Shown: positions 31,795 through 40,605, counted from the first letter of the stretch. The stretch is DNA of 64,000 bases from Hydrogenophaga sp. (GCF_019635465.1 NZ_JAHBZK010000005.1:177486-241485); one strand, 5' to 3'. Program-made: numbers and translations. Notes: generated by a model from the letters alone, not told the origin.

Positions 31795-32079
31795 ATGCAC
31801 ATGCTTTACGACTCGGACGCTTTTGCGGTCGTTCACATCCTCGCCAACGCACCGGCCGAGGGTGAGCCGGAGGTCGACGAGGGACCCCAGATGCCTCGCC
31901 ACGGTTTCGAGATCGTGGACAAGCGCTCGGGCAAAGAGGTCTACCTCGACGGCTCCTGGGCCGAGATGTTCCAGCAGCAAATCGTTGAGTGGCAACGCAA
32001 CAGCCCTTCGCAGGAAGAGGTCGAAGACACCCTGGAAGGCTACGCTTCGCTGGCCCAGAATCCGGTCGTCATGCACTGA
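31795..32079 (+). CDS. DUF3567 family protein
   Basis: A 94-residue soluble protein with the DUF3567 pattern from end to end: MLYDSDAFAVVHILANAPAEG, then RHGFEIVDKRSGKEVYLDGSWAEMFQQQI, and SQEEVEDTLEGYASLAQNPVVMH. This family is widespread and highly conserved in Burkholderiales, mostly as a lone gene. Its function is unknown. It has its own apparent promoter and a terminator right after the stop, so it seems monocistronic. Confidence 0.9.
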   Translation: MHMLYDSDAFAVVHILANAPAEGEPEVDEGPQMPRHGFEIVDKRSGKEVYLDGSWAEMFQQQIVEWQRNSPSQEEVEDTLEGYASLAQNPVVMH

Positions 32080-32101
32080 GGCGCACCCAGCACTCCCCGC
32101 A

Positions 32102-32127
32102 AGCCCGGCCACTCAGCCGGGCTTTTT
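32102..32127. terminator. Terminator after the DUF3567 gene
   Basis: AGCCCGGC (32102-32109) pairs with GCCGGGCT (32116-32123) and five T residues follow. It sits between convergent genes and may serve both strands. Confidence 0.85.
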
Positions 32128-32142
32128 GTTGCCTGAACGACT

Positions 32143-33246
32143 TCAGCAGGTCGCCGTCGTCGCGCGGGCCTCGCGCCAGCGAAACACCGGCTCGGCCAGC
32201 ACCAGCACCGCCACCAGGCGGCACACCTGAAACGCCGTGACCACCGGCACGCCCAGTTGCAGCACCTTGGCCGTGATGGCCATCTCCGCGATGCCGCCTG
32301 GCGCGGTGCCCAGCAGCATCGTCACCGGGTGCAAGCCGGTGAGCCGGCCCATGACCCAGCCGAAACCAGCGCACAAGCCCATCATCACGAGCGTTGCCAG
32401 GGCCACGGAGGCCAGCCAGCGCGGGGCGGTGTGCACGAACGCCGGCGTGAAACGAACACCCAGGCTGACCCCGATGAACAATTGCGCCGCATTGGTCAGC
32501 CATTGAGGCAAGGCCGACCACTGCTCCCCCGCCAGCGTCACCACCATGGTGGCCACCAGGGCCCCCATGAACCAGGGGTTGGCCCGCCCCAGGCTTTGCA
32601 TCAGCAAAGCGCCCGCCAGGGTGATGGCCGCCAACGCGGCCAGCCCGACGGGTTGCACCACCCGGATGGCGGGTGGCAGGGTGTCGATGCCGTGCACGCC
32701 AAAGGCCTGCAGGGCGAAGGGAATCGTCACCGTGACCAACAGCACACGCAGGCTGTGGGCGGCGGCCACCAGATCGGTACGGGCGCCCTGGCGCTCGGCG
32801 ATCAGGGTCATTTCAGACGCCCCCCCGATCGCGCCGGCGAAGTAGGCAGTGCTGCGCCATTGGGCCGCGGGCAGCGGCAGGTGCGCGGCATGGCTGCGCT
32901 GCAACCAGGTGCCAAAGGCCAGGCCCAGCATCAGCGCCCAGGCCACCGCCAGTCCGATGGCCCACCACAGGCTGGCCACCAGCGCACCCACCTCGGGTGT
33001 GAAGTACAAGCCCAGCGCCGTGCCGATCACCCACTGCCCCAGGTTGCGCAAGGGCGTCCAGCTTTCGGTCGCCACGCCCAGCACCGACACCAGCGCCGTG
33101 ACCAGCAACGGACCGATCATCCAGGGAATGGGTGTGCCCAGCCACACGCACGCACGCGCCGCGGCAAAGGCCAGCAACAAGGTCAGGGCCGCTCGCGTCC
33201 AGGACGCAGGGCTGAAGCGAGACAGGAGTGGGGGCACGGCGGACAA
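32143..33246 (-). CDS. AbrB-family (AmoC-like/TIGR03082) membrane protein
   Basis: A 367-residue integral membrane protein with about ten helices and an internal two-fold repeat. Each half has an IPWMIGPLLVTALVS or NPWFMGALVATMVV helix followed by a conserved GGASEMTLIAE or GGIAEMAITAKVLQ stretch. The family is often mis-called 'AbrB transcriptional regulator' or 'ammonia monooxygenase'; it is a putative transporter. TTG at 33246 is used as start (a GTG at 33237 is the alternative). It is divergent from the ChaN gene, with 43 bases between starts. Confidence 0.83.
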   Translation of the reverse strand: MSAVPPLLSRFSPASWTRAALTLLLAFAAARACVWLGTPIPWMIGPLLVTALVSVLGVATESWTPLRNLGQWVIGTALGLYFTPEVGALVASLWWAIGLAVAWALMLGLAFGTWLQRSHAAHLPLPAAQWRSTAYFAGAIGGASEMTLIAERQGARTDLVAAAHSLRVLLVTVTIPFALQAFGVHGIDTLPPAIRVVQPVGLAALAAITLAGALLMQSLGRANPWFMGALVATMVVTLAGEQWSALPQWLTNAAQLFIGVSLGVRFTPAFVHTAPRWLASVALATLVMMGLCAGFGWVMGRLTGLHPVTMLLGTAPGGIAEMAITAKVLQLGVPVVTAFQVCRLVAVLVLAEPVFRWREARATTATC

Positions 33247-33289
33247 ACCTGCATGCAGGGTGCAGGCAAACGGTGGCTAGTATCGGCGC

Positions 33290-34090
33290 ATGGCCTGTCG
33301 ATCCGCTGTCACCCTCGCTTTGTCCCTGGCTTTGCTGCTGGGGGGCTGTGCCACCCCAACGCCCGATACCGTCGAACGGCTGCTCGCGCGGGTCGGCGAC
33401 ACCCCGCTGCTGTTGATCGGCGAGCAACACGACGCCCCGGAACATCAGGCTTTGCAGCAAGCGATTGTCGAATCGCTCGCCCGAGGCAACCAGCTCGTGG
33501 CGGTGGTGATGGAAATGGTCGACGCCGGCCACGACACCCATGGTCTGCCGACCAGTGCCAGCGAAGCCCAGGTGCGTGAAGCGCTGGCCTGGCGCGACGC
33601 AGGCTGGCCGTGGCAGACCTATGGTCCGGTGGTCATGGCCGCCGTGAAGGCGGGCGTGCCGGTGTTCGGTGGCAATCTGCCGCGCATCGCCATGCGAACC
33701 GCCATGATTGACCGCTCGCTCGACCAATCGGTCAGCAAGGCGGTGTTCGACCAACAGCGCGAGGGCATTCGCGAGGCCCATTGCGACTTGCTGCCGCCCA
33801 ATCAGCTGGCGCCGATGACACGCATCCAGCTGGCACGCGACCGCTCAATGGCGCAGGTGGCCACGGCCCTGGTGCAACGGGGCAAGACCGTGCTGCTGAT
33901 TGCCGGCAACGGGCACGTGCGCACCGACCTGGGCGTGCCCTTGCACCTGGCCAGCCAGTTGCCTTATCGCGCCGTGGTGGCGCGCGCCGGCGAGGCGGCA
34001 CGCGATGTGCCGGCCCACGCCTACTGGGACACGCCCGCGCTGCCAGAGCGCGACCACTGCGCGCAGCTGCACGAGCGGTTCAAGCGCTGA
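33290..34090 (+). CDS. ChaN-family haem-binding lipoprotein
   Basis: A 266-residue lipoprotein with a signal peptide and lipobox LLGGC (Cys20). The mature domain matches ChaN/HugX: LLLIGEQHDAPEHQALQQAIVESL near the start, VVMEMVDAGHD, and VLLIAGNGHVRTDLGVPLHL near the end; the His residues of GEQHD and GNGH are typical. Campylobacter ChaN binds haem and is iron-regulated. The role here is probably haem or iron acquisition at the outer membrane. No Fur box was recognised in the short upstream gap. Confidence 0.85.
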   Translation: MACRSAVTLALSLALLLGGCATPTPDTVERLLARVGDTPLLLIGEQHDAPEHQALQQAIVESLARGNQLVAVVMEMVDAGHDTHGLPTSASEAQVREALAWRDAGWPWQTYGPVVMAAVKAGVPVFGGNLPRIAMRTAMIDRSLDQSVSKAVFDQQREGIREAHCDLLPPNQLAPMTRIQLARDRSMAQVATALVQRGKTVLLIAGNGHVRTDLGVPLHLASQLPYRAVVARAGEAARDVPAHAYWDTPALPERDHCAQLHERFKR

Positions 34091-34111
34091 GGCGCGAACC
34101 GGCGACGTCGA

Positions 34112-35455
34112 TCAAGCGGGCAAGCGTTTGATGGCGTCGGCCAGCACCGAGACCATGGTCTCGATGTGCTCGCGCTCGACGATGTAGGGCGGCGCGAACA
34201 CGAGGTTGTCGCCCGCATTGCGCACCAGCACGCCGCGGTGGAAGCAGTCGAGGAAGACATCGAAGGCGCGCTTGCCGGGCATGCCGGCCTGCGGCGCGAG
34301 CTCGACCGCGCAGGCCAGACCCAGGCTGCGGATGCCGATGACGTGCGGCAGGCCCTTGATGGCGCTGAACATGGCGTCACTGAGCAACTGGCCCATCTCG
34401 CCCGCGCGGGCAAACAGGTTCTCGCGCTGATACAGCTCCAGCGTCGCGATGGCGGCCGCGCAGGCCACCGGGTGGCCCGAGTAGGTGTAGCCATGGAAGA
34501 ACTCGATGGCGTGGTCGGGCGCGTTGCCGTGCGCGCCCATCATGGCGTCGTAGATGCGCTGGCTGCAGATCACGCCGCCCATGGGGATCACGCCGTTGGT
34601 GACGCACTTGGCGAAATTGAGCATGTCGGGCTGCACGCCGTACCAGTCGGCGCCGAAGGCCGTGCCCAGGCGCCCGAAGCCGGTAATGACCTCGTCGAAG
34701 ATCAGCAGGATGCCGTGCTTGTCGCAGATTTCGCGCAGGCGCTTGAGGTAACCCTTGGGCGGCACGTACCAGCCCGCGCTGCCCGCCACCGGCTCGACGA
34801 TCACCGCCGCCACGTTGCTCGGGTCGTGCAGCGGCAGGATGCGGTTTTCCAGCTCGAGCAGGATGTCTTCTTCCCACACCGGCTCCTGGTGCTGCACAAA
34901 GGCGTGCCTGAGCGGGTCGTGGATGAAGCGCAGGTGATCCACCCGCGGCAGCAGGCTGGTGCCGTAGACCTTGCGGTTGGCCGGAATGCCGCCCACCGAC
35001 ATGCCGCCAAAGCCCACCCCGTGGTAGCCGCGCTCGCGGCCGATGAACAGGTTGCGCTGGCCTTCGCCACGCGCGCGGTGATAGGCCAGGGCCACCTTCA
35101 TCGAGGTGTCGGCCGCCTCGGAGCCCGAGTTGCAGAACAGCACCTTGTTCAGATCGCCGGGCGCCATGGCCGCGATCATCTCTGCGGCGCGAAAGGCCTT
35201 GTCGTTGCTGATGCTGAAGGCGGTGGCGTAGTCCAGCGTGTCCAGCTGCTGTTTGATCGCCTCGTTGATGGGCGCGCGGTTGTGGCCCGCGCCGACGCAC
35301 CACAGGCTGGAGATCCCGTCGATGACCTGGCGGCCGTCGTGGGTGGTGAAGTGCATGCCGTCGGCCGCCACGAACACACGCGGGTCCTTGGCGAAGCTGC
35401 GGTTGGGGGTGAAGGGCAACCACTGGTTGTCCATGCGAAATTCGGTGTAGGCCAT
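34112..35455 (-). CDS. Class III omega-amino acid:pyruvate aminotransferase (beta-alanine type)
   Basis: A 447-residue PLP-dependent class III aminotransferase. Visible elements are ISSLWCVGAGHN, VLFCNSGSEAADTSMKVALAYHRARG, the RERGYHGVGFGGMSVGG segment, VAAVIVEPVAGSAGWYVPP, LIFDEVITGFGRLG and the PLP lysine in FAKCVTNGVIPMGG. This pattern matches beta-alanine:pyruvate transaminases and omega-transaminases that move an amino group from beta-alanine or amines to pyruvate. GAGGAG upstream supports the ATG at 35455. It is divergent from purU. The true amino donor is not determined. Confidence 0.88.
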   Translation of the reverse strand: MAYTEFRMDNQWLPFTPNRSFAKDPRVFVAADGMHFTTHDGRQVIDGISSLWCVGAGHNRAPINEAIKQQLDTLDYATAFSISNDKAFRAAEMIAAMAPGDLNKVLFCNSGSEAADTSMKVALAYHRARGEGQRNLFIGRERGYHGVGFGGMSVGGIPANRKVYGTSLLPRVDHLRFIHDPLRHAFVQHQEPVWEEDILLELENRILPLHDPSNVAAVIVEPVAGSAGWYVPPKGYLKRLREICDKHGILLIFDEVITGFGRLGTAFGADWYGVQPDMLNFAKCVTNGVIPMGGVICSQRIYDAMMGAHGNAPDHAIEFFHGYTYSGHPVACAAAIATLELYQRENLFARAGEMGQLLSDAMFSAIKGLPHVIGIRSLGLACAVELAPQAGMPGKRAFDVFLDCFHRGVLVRNAGDNLVFAPPYIVEREHIETMVSVLADAIKRLPA

Positions 35456-35585
35456 GGCGGCGTCTCCTCGCGGGCAATGATCGGCGGATTCTGGCACCGA
35501 CCGCGACCGGCCGATGGCGCCACTGATGAAGTACGCGCCAGGCCCACCAGCGCGGCCGGCGGCGGGCTGCGACAATCGCGCCGCC

Positions 35586-36434
35586 ATGGAAAACACCTAC
35601 GTTCTCACCCTGTCCTGCCCCGACCGCCCGGGCATCGTGCACGCCGTCTCCGGCTTTCTGTTCGAGCGCGGCGGCAACATCGAAGAAGCGGCCCAGTACA
35701 ACGACCACGCCACCGGCCTGTTCTTCATGCGCGTGCAATTTGCCTGCACGCAATTGACCCGTGCCGATCTGGGTGAGCAGCTGGCGGCCTTCGCTGCCCC
35801 CTTCGAGATGCGCTGGGGCCTGCACCCGCTGACCCAGCCAATGCGCACGGTGATCTTCGTCAGCAAGGAAGGGCACTGCCTCAACGACCTGCTGTTCCGC
35901 TGGAAAAGCGGCCTGCTGCCGCTGGACATCCGCGCCATCGTGAGCAACCACCGCGACTTCTACCAGCTGGCGGCCAGCTACAACGTGCCCTTTCACCACG
36001 TGCCCATGTCCGCGGCCACCAAGACGCAGGCCGAGGCCCGGCAGCTGGAAATCATTCGGGCCGAGGAGGCCGAGCTCGTGGTGCTGGCGCGCTACATGCA
36101 GATCCTCTCCAACGACCTGTGCCGGGAGCTGGCTGGCCGGGCCATCAACATCCACCACAGCTTCCTGCCCAGCTTCAAAGGCGCCAAGCCCTACTACCAG
36201 GCGCACGACCGCGGTGTGAAGCTGATCGGCGCCACCGCGCACTACGTGACGGCCGATCTGGACGAAGGGCCCATCATCGAGCAGGACGTGGCGCGCGTGG
36301 ACCACACCGACACCGTGGAAGACCTCACGGCCCTGGGCCGCGACACCGAGAGCCAGGTATTGGCGCGGGCCGTCAAGTGGCACAGCGAGCACCGTGTGCT
36401 GCTCAACGGGCACAAGACCGTCGTCTTCAAATGA
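35586..36434 (+). CDS. purU: Formyltetrahydrofolate deformylase
   Basis: A 282-residue PurU. An ACT domain occupies residues 1-80 (YVLTLSCPDRPGIVHAVSGFLFERGGNI). The formyl-transferase-like catalytic domain follows, with the active-site Asn/His in INIHHSFLPSFKGAKPYYQA and the Asp in AHYVTADLDEGPIIEQDV. It splits 10-formyl-THF into formate and THF, balancing one-carbon units and glycine. The chosen ATG at 35586 starts at the conserved ACT strand. Confidence 0.94.
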   Translation: MENTYVLTLSCPDRPGIVHAVSGFLFERGGNIEEAAQYNDHATGLFFMRVQFACTQLTRADLGEQLAAFAAPFEMRWGLHPLTQPMRTVIFVSKEGHCLNDLLFRWKSGLLPLDIRAIVSNHRDFYQLAASYNVPFHHVPMSAATKTQAEARQLEIIRAEEAELVVLARYMQILSNDLCRELAGRAINIHHSFLPSFKGAKPYYQAHDRGVKLIGATAHYVTADLDEGPIIEQDVARVDHTDTVEDLTALGRDTESQVLARAVKWHSEHRVLLNGHKTVVFK

Positions 36435-36449
36435 ATAGGACGCCCCCCG

Positions 36450-36512
36450 ATGCAGCCCTGCGGGCTGCCTCCCCCCACTGGGGGGCGCGCGGCCGCTTCG
36501 GGGCGGCCGTGC
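36450..36512. repeat. Intergenic triple-hairpin repeat
   Basis: Three adjacent perfect stems lie between purU and the LysR gene: GCAGCCC/GGGCTGC (36452-36468), CCCCCC/GGGGGG (36471-36485) and CGGCCGC/GCGGCCG (36490-36509). The layout matches the element at 1580-1660, so both probably belong to one dispersed family. Confidence 0.6.
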
Positions 36513-36555
36513 GCGGCGCACCCCGGCTCGGTCACGTCGCTTGAAACGTATCGCC

Positions 36556-37425
36556 ATGACGATGCGCATCCCGCCCATTCAGTGCCTGCTCACGTTCGAG
36601 GCACTGGCGCGGCTGCGCAGCGTCACCCAGACCGCCGACGAGCTCAACGTCACGCCCAGCGCGGTCAGCCACCGCATTCGCCAGCTGGAAGAAGCCCTGG
36701 GCACCAAGCTCTTTGGCCGCGCCGATTTTTCGTTGACCACCGAGGGCATCGAGTACCTGGCCCGCGTGCGCGAAGGCCTGGCGTCGCTGCAGCAGTTCCC
36801 GTCGCAACAGGCCTCGCCGGGCCGGCGCAAGCTGCGCCTGGCGGTCACGCCAACGTTTGCGCGTTCGATCCTGCTGCCCCGCCTCAAGCAGTTCAGCGAT
36901 GCCTACCCGGAAATCGACCTGACGCTGCAGGTCAGCATTCCGCTGCTGGATGTGGTGGCCGAAGACGCCGACCTGATGGTGCGGTTCGGTACCGGCCGCT
37001 ATGCGGACGTGGAGCACCTGTTGCTGGCCAAGGACGACATCTCGCCCATGGCCTCACCCGCCTTCGCTCGCGAGCACGGCCCGTTCGATACCCCCGAAGA
37101 CCTGGCGGGTGTGCCCATGCTGCGCAGCCCGCTGGAGCCCTGGCGCACCTGGTTCGCCGCCCACGAGCTGGACTGGCCCGAACCCGTTGAGGGCTCGCAG
37201 TTCAACGACATTGGCCTGATGTGCGACGCCGCCGCCGCCGGTATGGGCGTGGGCCTGCTGCGCTACAAGCTCGCGGCGCCCTGGCTCGACAGCGGCGTGC
37301 TGATTCCCCTGTACCCCCGGCGCGTGCCCAGCCCGCACGCGCACTACCTGTGCTGGCGCAGCGGAACCATGGAGCGCTGGGAGTGCGCGGCGTTTGCTCG
37401 TTGGCTGCAACAGGCCATGGGCTAG
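36556..37425 (+). CDS. LysR-family regulator (GcvA-like)
   Basis: A 289-residue LysR-type regulator. The winged helix-turn-helix spans about 8-65 (CLLTFEALARLRSVTQTADELNVTPSAVSHRIRQLEEALGTKLFGR). The co-inducer domain begins LRLAVTPTFARSILLPRLKQF. The shape and ending (YLCWRSGTMERWECAAFARWL) resemble the GcvA group, which controls glycine cleavage and similar amino-acid genes. ATG at 36556 is used; a TTG at 36541 would add five residues. It follows purU in the same direction, with the repeat between them. Confidence 0.88.
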   Translation: MTMRIPPIQCLLTFEALARLRSVTQTADELNVTPSAVSHRIRQLEEALGTKLFGRADFSLTTEGIEYLARVREGLASLQQFPSQQASPGRRKLRLAVTPTFARSILLPRLKQFSDAYPEIDLTLQVSIPLLDVVAEDADLMVRFGTGRYADVEHLLLAKDDISPMASPAFAREHGPFDTPEDLAGVPMLRSPLEPWRTWFAAHELDWPEPVEGSQFNDIGLMCDAAAAGMGVGLLRYKLAAPWLDSGVLIPLYPRRVPSPHAHYLCWRSGTMERWECAAFARWLQQAMG

Positions 37426-37442
37426 GGTTTCCCCCTGGCTGC

Positions 37443-37469
37443 GCAGCATCGGCGCAACGCCGATGCTGC
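37443..37469. repeat. Perfect 11-bp hairpin after the LysR gene
   Basis: GCAGCATCGGC (37443-37453) and GCCGATGCTGC (37459-37469) form a perfect stem around GCAAC. No T-tract follows, so a Rho-independent terminator is not supported; it may be part of a dispersed repeat or stabilise the mRNA end. Confidence 0.5.
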
Positions 37470-37484
37470 ACGCAGCGGCAAGCG

Positions 37485-37501
37485 TGTAACTCGAAGTTAC
37501 A
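37485..37501. promoter_or_regulatory. Seven-bp-arm palindrome upstream of the lipoprotein-protease operon
   Basis: TGTAACT-CGA-AGTTACA is a perfect dyad 31 bases before the lipoprotein start, well placed for an operator of the four-gene envelope cluster. The binding factor is unknown. Confidence 0.45.
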
Positions 37502-37532
37502 GTCGCGCATCAATCCAGATGAGGGAGTACAA

Positions 37533-38120
37533 ATGTTCGGAAGGATGGCCCTTCTCGTGGCGTGCCTGACCATGACCGGTTGCGCGACCGTCCTCAACGA
37601 GACCACCCAGCCCGTGAAAGTCGAAACGCTGACCGCAACCGGCGAAGTGGTCACGGGCGCAGATTGCAAACTGGGCAACGAGTATGAGAGCGTAAAAGTC
37701 AGGTCGGGCAACACCGCAGACGTCAGGCGATCCGGGACCGATCTGGACATCGTTTGCAGCCACCCGGACAACCCCGATGCCAAGGCCCGGGCCGTCTCGC
37801 GAGCCAACTCCGGCATGTTTGGCAACATCATTCTGGGCGGCGCTGTGGGCGCCATCATCGACCACAGCAAGGGCACGGCCTACACCTACCCCACCTGGGT
37901 GCAGCTGGTGTTTGGCAAGACGCTGATCTTTGATCGCAAGGACGAAAAAGACGGCCAACCTGTCGCAGGCACCGACACCGGCGCCCCGCCCAGCACGACG
38001 ACCAGCAAAGACGCCAATCCATCGCAATCGCCGATGCCCGCCACCGCGGGTTCGGCAAAGCCCGGCGAGTCCAGGGTGACGATCGACGACCTGCGAGGCC
38101 TGTTGCCGCCCCAAAAGTGA
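37533..38120 (+). CDS. Small lipoprotein upstream of the protease triplet
   Basis: A 195-residue predicted lipoprotein with signal peptide and lipobox MTGC (Cys17). The mature N-terminus (ATVLNETTQPVKVETLTATGEVVTGADCKLGNEYESVKVRSG) resembles small beta-rich lipoproteins of the YidQ/YceK-like type. A Gly-rich hydrophobic patch (NIILGGAVGAIIDHSKGTAY) follows. The last 60 residues are Pro/Ser/Thr-rich and likely disordered. GAGGGAG precedes the ATG. Its TGA overlaps a GTG of the next gene, suggesting coupling to the first protease. The exact function is unknown. Confidence 0.78.
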   Translation: MFGRMALLVACLTMTGCATVLNETTQPVKVETLTATGEVVTGADCKLGNEYESVKVRSGNTADVRRSGTDLDIVCSHPDNPDAKARAVSRANSGMFGNIILGGAVGAIIDHSKGTAYTYPTWVQLVFGKTLIFDRKDEKDGQPVAGTDTGAPPSTTTSKDANPSQSPMPATAGSAKPGESRVTIDDLRGLLPPQK

Positions 38121-38125
38121 GCACC

Positions 38126-39346
38126 ATGCGCCGGCACACCCTGCTCCTTTCTGGTTTGGTACTCGGCATCTCGATGGCCCAGGCCCAGCCCGTCCTGACC
38201 CCGGAGACACTCTTCGAGCGGGTCGCCCCCAGCGTGTGGACGGTGCGCACGGCCGACACCGAAGGCAGACCCCTGACCCAGGGCAGCGCCGTGGTCATCG
38301 GACCGGGCCGTCTCATCACCAACTGTCACGTGCTGCGCCGCGCGGCACGGGTGTCGGTGGGCCGCGAGAACGTCAGCTACGGCGCCGAGCTTGAGCACCC
38401 CGACACCGAGCGCGACCTGTGCCAGCTCAAGGTCGCCAACTTCAGCGCGCCACCCGTGACCATTGCCCCGCCCGAATCGTTGCGCGTGGGTGCGCGGGTG
38501 TACGCCATCGGCGCACCGCGCGGGCTGGAGACCACCATCAGCGACGGCCTGCTATCGGGCATCCGGCGCAATCAGCGCGCCGCGTTTGAGGCGCTGCAGA
38601 TCACGGTGCCTGTATCGCCGGGCTCGTCCGGGGGGGGGCTGTTCGACGCGTACGGCAGGCTGATCGGTATCACCAGCTTTGTCCTGAAGGACTCACAGAA
38701 CCTGAACTTCGCGGTACCCGCAAGCTGGATCGCCGAGGTGCCCGAGCGTGCGCAGGCGGCCCAGGCAGCGCGCAATGCGCCGCCGCCCGACACCGGCAAT
38801 GGCGCCAGTTCCGCGGCTGCCACTGCGGCCAGCCGGGTCTTCGAGTACCGCCTCACCGACCGCTCTACCGGCAACTTCAAGTCCATCGTCTACCGGCTCG
38901 ATCGCGTGGAAGGCGATCGCATGGTCTTCAACAACGGTGACCGCATCGAGCGCGAAGGCGGAGGCGTCATCGAGAACAAGCAACCTCTGGGCGGTGAGTT
39001 CGATCTGGTGATGCCGCCCGGCGGGTGGGTGTCGAGCAAGCCAGAGCTCGGCGCTGCCTGGCGGCTCGACTACAAGTCCCGTCTGAGTTACGGCAGTGCG
39101 CACATGGAGTTGCGGGCCCGCGCGACCGAGACTTCGTCCATGCGCATCGGCACGCGGGACTTCGACGTGGTGGTCGTCCGGTTCGAGGGGTACACGACCC
39201 GCTCCACCGCCGGTTTCTCCAGCTACAAGGCCTCTGCCTGGTATGCGCCGGCGCTGGGCCGCGTTGTTCGCTTCGAGGCCAAGGCGCATGATCGCTACAT
39301 CTATGTGGACGAAGCGCTCGAGCTGGTGGACATTCGCAGCGAATGA
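38126..39346 (+). CDS. Secreted trypsin-like serine protease, paralogue 1
   Basis: A 406-residue protein. A signal peptide covers about 1-20 (LLLSGLVLGISMAQA). The trypsin-like domain (about 30-205) carries His68 (ITNCHVL), Asp97 (ERDLC) and Ser168 (PGSSGGG). The catalytic region is almost identical to the next two proteins. The C-terminal roughly 180 residues form a separate domain that starts VFEYRLTDRSTGNFKSIVYRLDRVEGDRM and ends ELVDIRSE, not recognised as a known family. Codons for the active-site Gly-Gly-Gly form an unbroken run of nine G (38630-38638). ATG at 38126 is preferred to the overlapping GTG at 38117. Confidence 0.85.
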   Translation: MRRHTLLLSGLVLGISMAQAQPVLTPETLFERVAPSVWTVRTADTEGRPLTQGSAVVIGPGRLITNCHVLRRAARVSVGRENVSYGAELEHPDTERDLCQLKVANFSAPPVTIAPPESLRVGARVYAIGAPRGLETTISDGLLSGIRRNQRAAFEALQITVPVSPGSSGGGLFDAYGRLIGITSFVLKDSQNLNFAVPASWIAEVPERAQAAQAARNAPPPDTGNGASSAAATAASRVFEYRLTDRSTGNFKSIVYRLDRVEGDRMVFNNGDRIEREGGGVIENKQPLGGEFDLVMPPGGWVSSKPELGAAWRLDYKSRLSYGSAHMELRARATETSSMRIGTRDFDVVVVRFEGYTTRSTAGFSSYKASAWYAPALGRVVRFEAKAHDRYIYVDEALELVDIRSE

Positions 39347-39356
39347 TCCGATTCCC

Positions 39357-40595
39357 ATGAAACCCTACGCCCTTTTGCGTCAGCTGCCGTTGTTCGGCAC
39401 CCTGGCCCTGACCTGCGCCGCCCAGGCCCAGACCGACCTCACCCCCGAAACACTCTTCGAGCGGGTCGCCCCCAGCGTGTGGACGGTGCGCACGGCCGAC
39501 ACCGAAGGCCGACCCCTCACCCAGGGCAGCGCCGTGGTCATCGGGCCCGGCCGCCTCATCACCAACTGCCACGTGCTTCGCCGCGCGGCTCGCGTGTCGG
39601 TCGGGCGCGAGAACGTCAGCTACGGCGCCGAGCTTGAGCACCCCGACACCGAGCGCGACCTGTGCCAGCTCAAGGTGGCCAACTTCAGCGCACCACCCGT
39701 GACCATCGCTCCGCCCGAATCGTTGCGCGTGGGCGCGCGGGTGTACGCCATTGGCGCACCGCGCGGACTGGAGACCACCATCAGCGACGGCCTGCTATCG
39801 GGCATCCGGCGCAACGAGCGCGCCGCGTTTGAGGCGCTGCAGATCACGGTGCCGATTTCACCGGGCTCCTCCGGCGGTGGTCTGTTCGACGCGCAGGGGC
39901 GGTTGATCGGCATCACCACCTTCGGATTGAAGGACTCGCAGAACCTGAACTTCGCGCTGCCCGCGAGCTGGATTGCCGAGGTGCCCGAGCGCGCGCAGGC
40001 GGCACTCGCGGCGCGCAATGCACCGCCGCCACCGGTGGCTTCAGGCGGCACCGCCGCCGTGCCCCAGGGCGATCGGGTCTTTGAATACCAGCTGCGTGAC
40101 CGCCGCTCGGGTGTGTCGCAAAAGGTGATCTACCGCCTCGATCGGGTCGAAGGCGACCGCATGGTGTTCAACAACGGCACCCGTGTGGAACGCGTGGGTG
40201 GCGGCGTGCTTGAAAACACGCTGGCGATCGGTGGTGAGTTTGACGCCTTGATGCCCAACGGGGGCTGGATACCGTCCAAACCAGAACCAGGGAGCAGCTG
40301 GCGCCTTGACTACACCAGAGGTCAGGGCGATGAGGCCCGGCAGGTGGAACTGCGCGCACGCTACATCGACGCCAGCAGACTGCGGGTGGGTGCGCGTGAG
40401 CTGGACGTCATTCATGTCGAGTTCAAGGGGTTCGTCAGGCGAATGGTGTATTCGGTGCCCTACACGCTCAACGCGTGGTACTCGCCGGAACTGGCCCGGA
40501 TGGTCCGGTTCGAGACCGTGGCCAACGGTGGGCATGGTGTGGGGCGGGTAAACATCGACGAGGTCCTGGAATTGATCGACATCCGCAGCGAGTGA
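39357..40595 (+). CDS. Secreted trypsin-like serine protease, paralogue 2
   Basis: A 412-residue protein with a signal peptide (LFGTLALTCAAQA, cleaved about residue 24) and the same catalytic domain: His72, Asp101 and Ser172 in PGSSGGG. It differs from paralogue 1 at only a handful of positions across the protease domain, including the Gln-to-Glu change in RRNERAAF. The C-terminal domain (VFEYQLRDRRSGVSQKVIYRLDRVEGD... to ELIDIRSE) has diverged more. Ten bases separate its start from the previous stop, so it is in the same operon. Catalytic residues are complete, so it should be active. Confidence 0.85.
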   Translation: MKPYALLRQLPLFGTLALTCAAQAQTDLTPETLFERVAPSVWTVRTADTEGRPLTQGSAVVIGPGRLITNCHVLRRAARVSVGRENVSYGAELEHPDTERDLCQLKVANFSAPPVTIAPPESLRVGARVYAIGAPRGLETTISDGLLSGIRRNERAAFEALQITVPISPGSSGGGLFDAQGRLIGITTFGLKDSQNLNFALPASWIAEVPERAQAALAARNAPPPPVASGGTAAVPQGDRVFEYQLRDRRSGVSQKVIYRLDRVEGDRMVFNNGTRVERVGGGVLENTLAIGGEFDALMPNGGWIPSKPEPGSSWRLDYTRGQGDEARQVELRARYIDASRLRVGARELDVIHVEFKGFVRRMVYSVPYTLNAWYSPELARMVRFETVANGGHGVGRVNIDEVLELIDIRSE

Positions 40596-40605
40596 CTGGA
40601 GCCCC

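Noticed and set aside
38117-38125. The GTG at 38117 as the true start of the first protease
   Set aside because: Although it overlaps the lipoprotein stop, the ATG at 38126 begins a clean signal peptide; both remain possible, but ATG is preferred.
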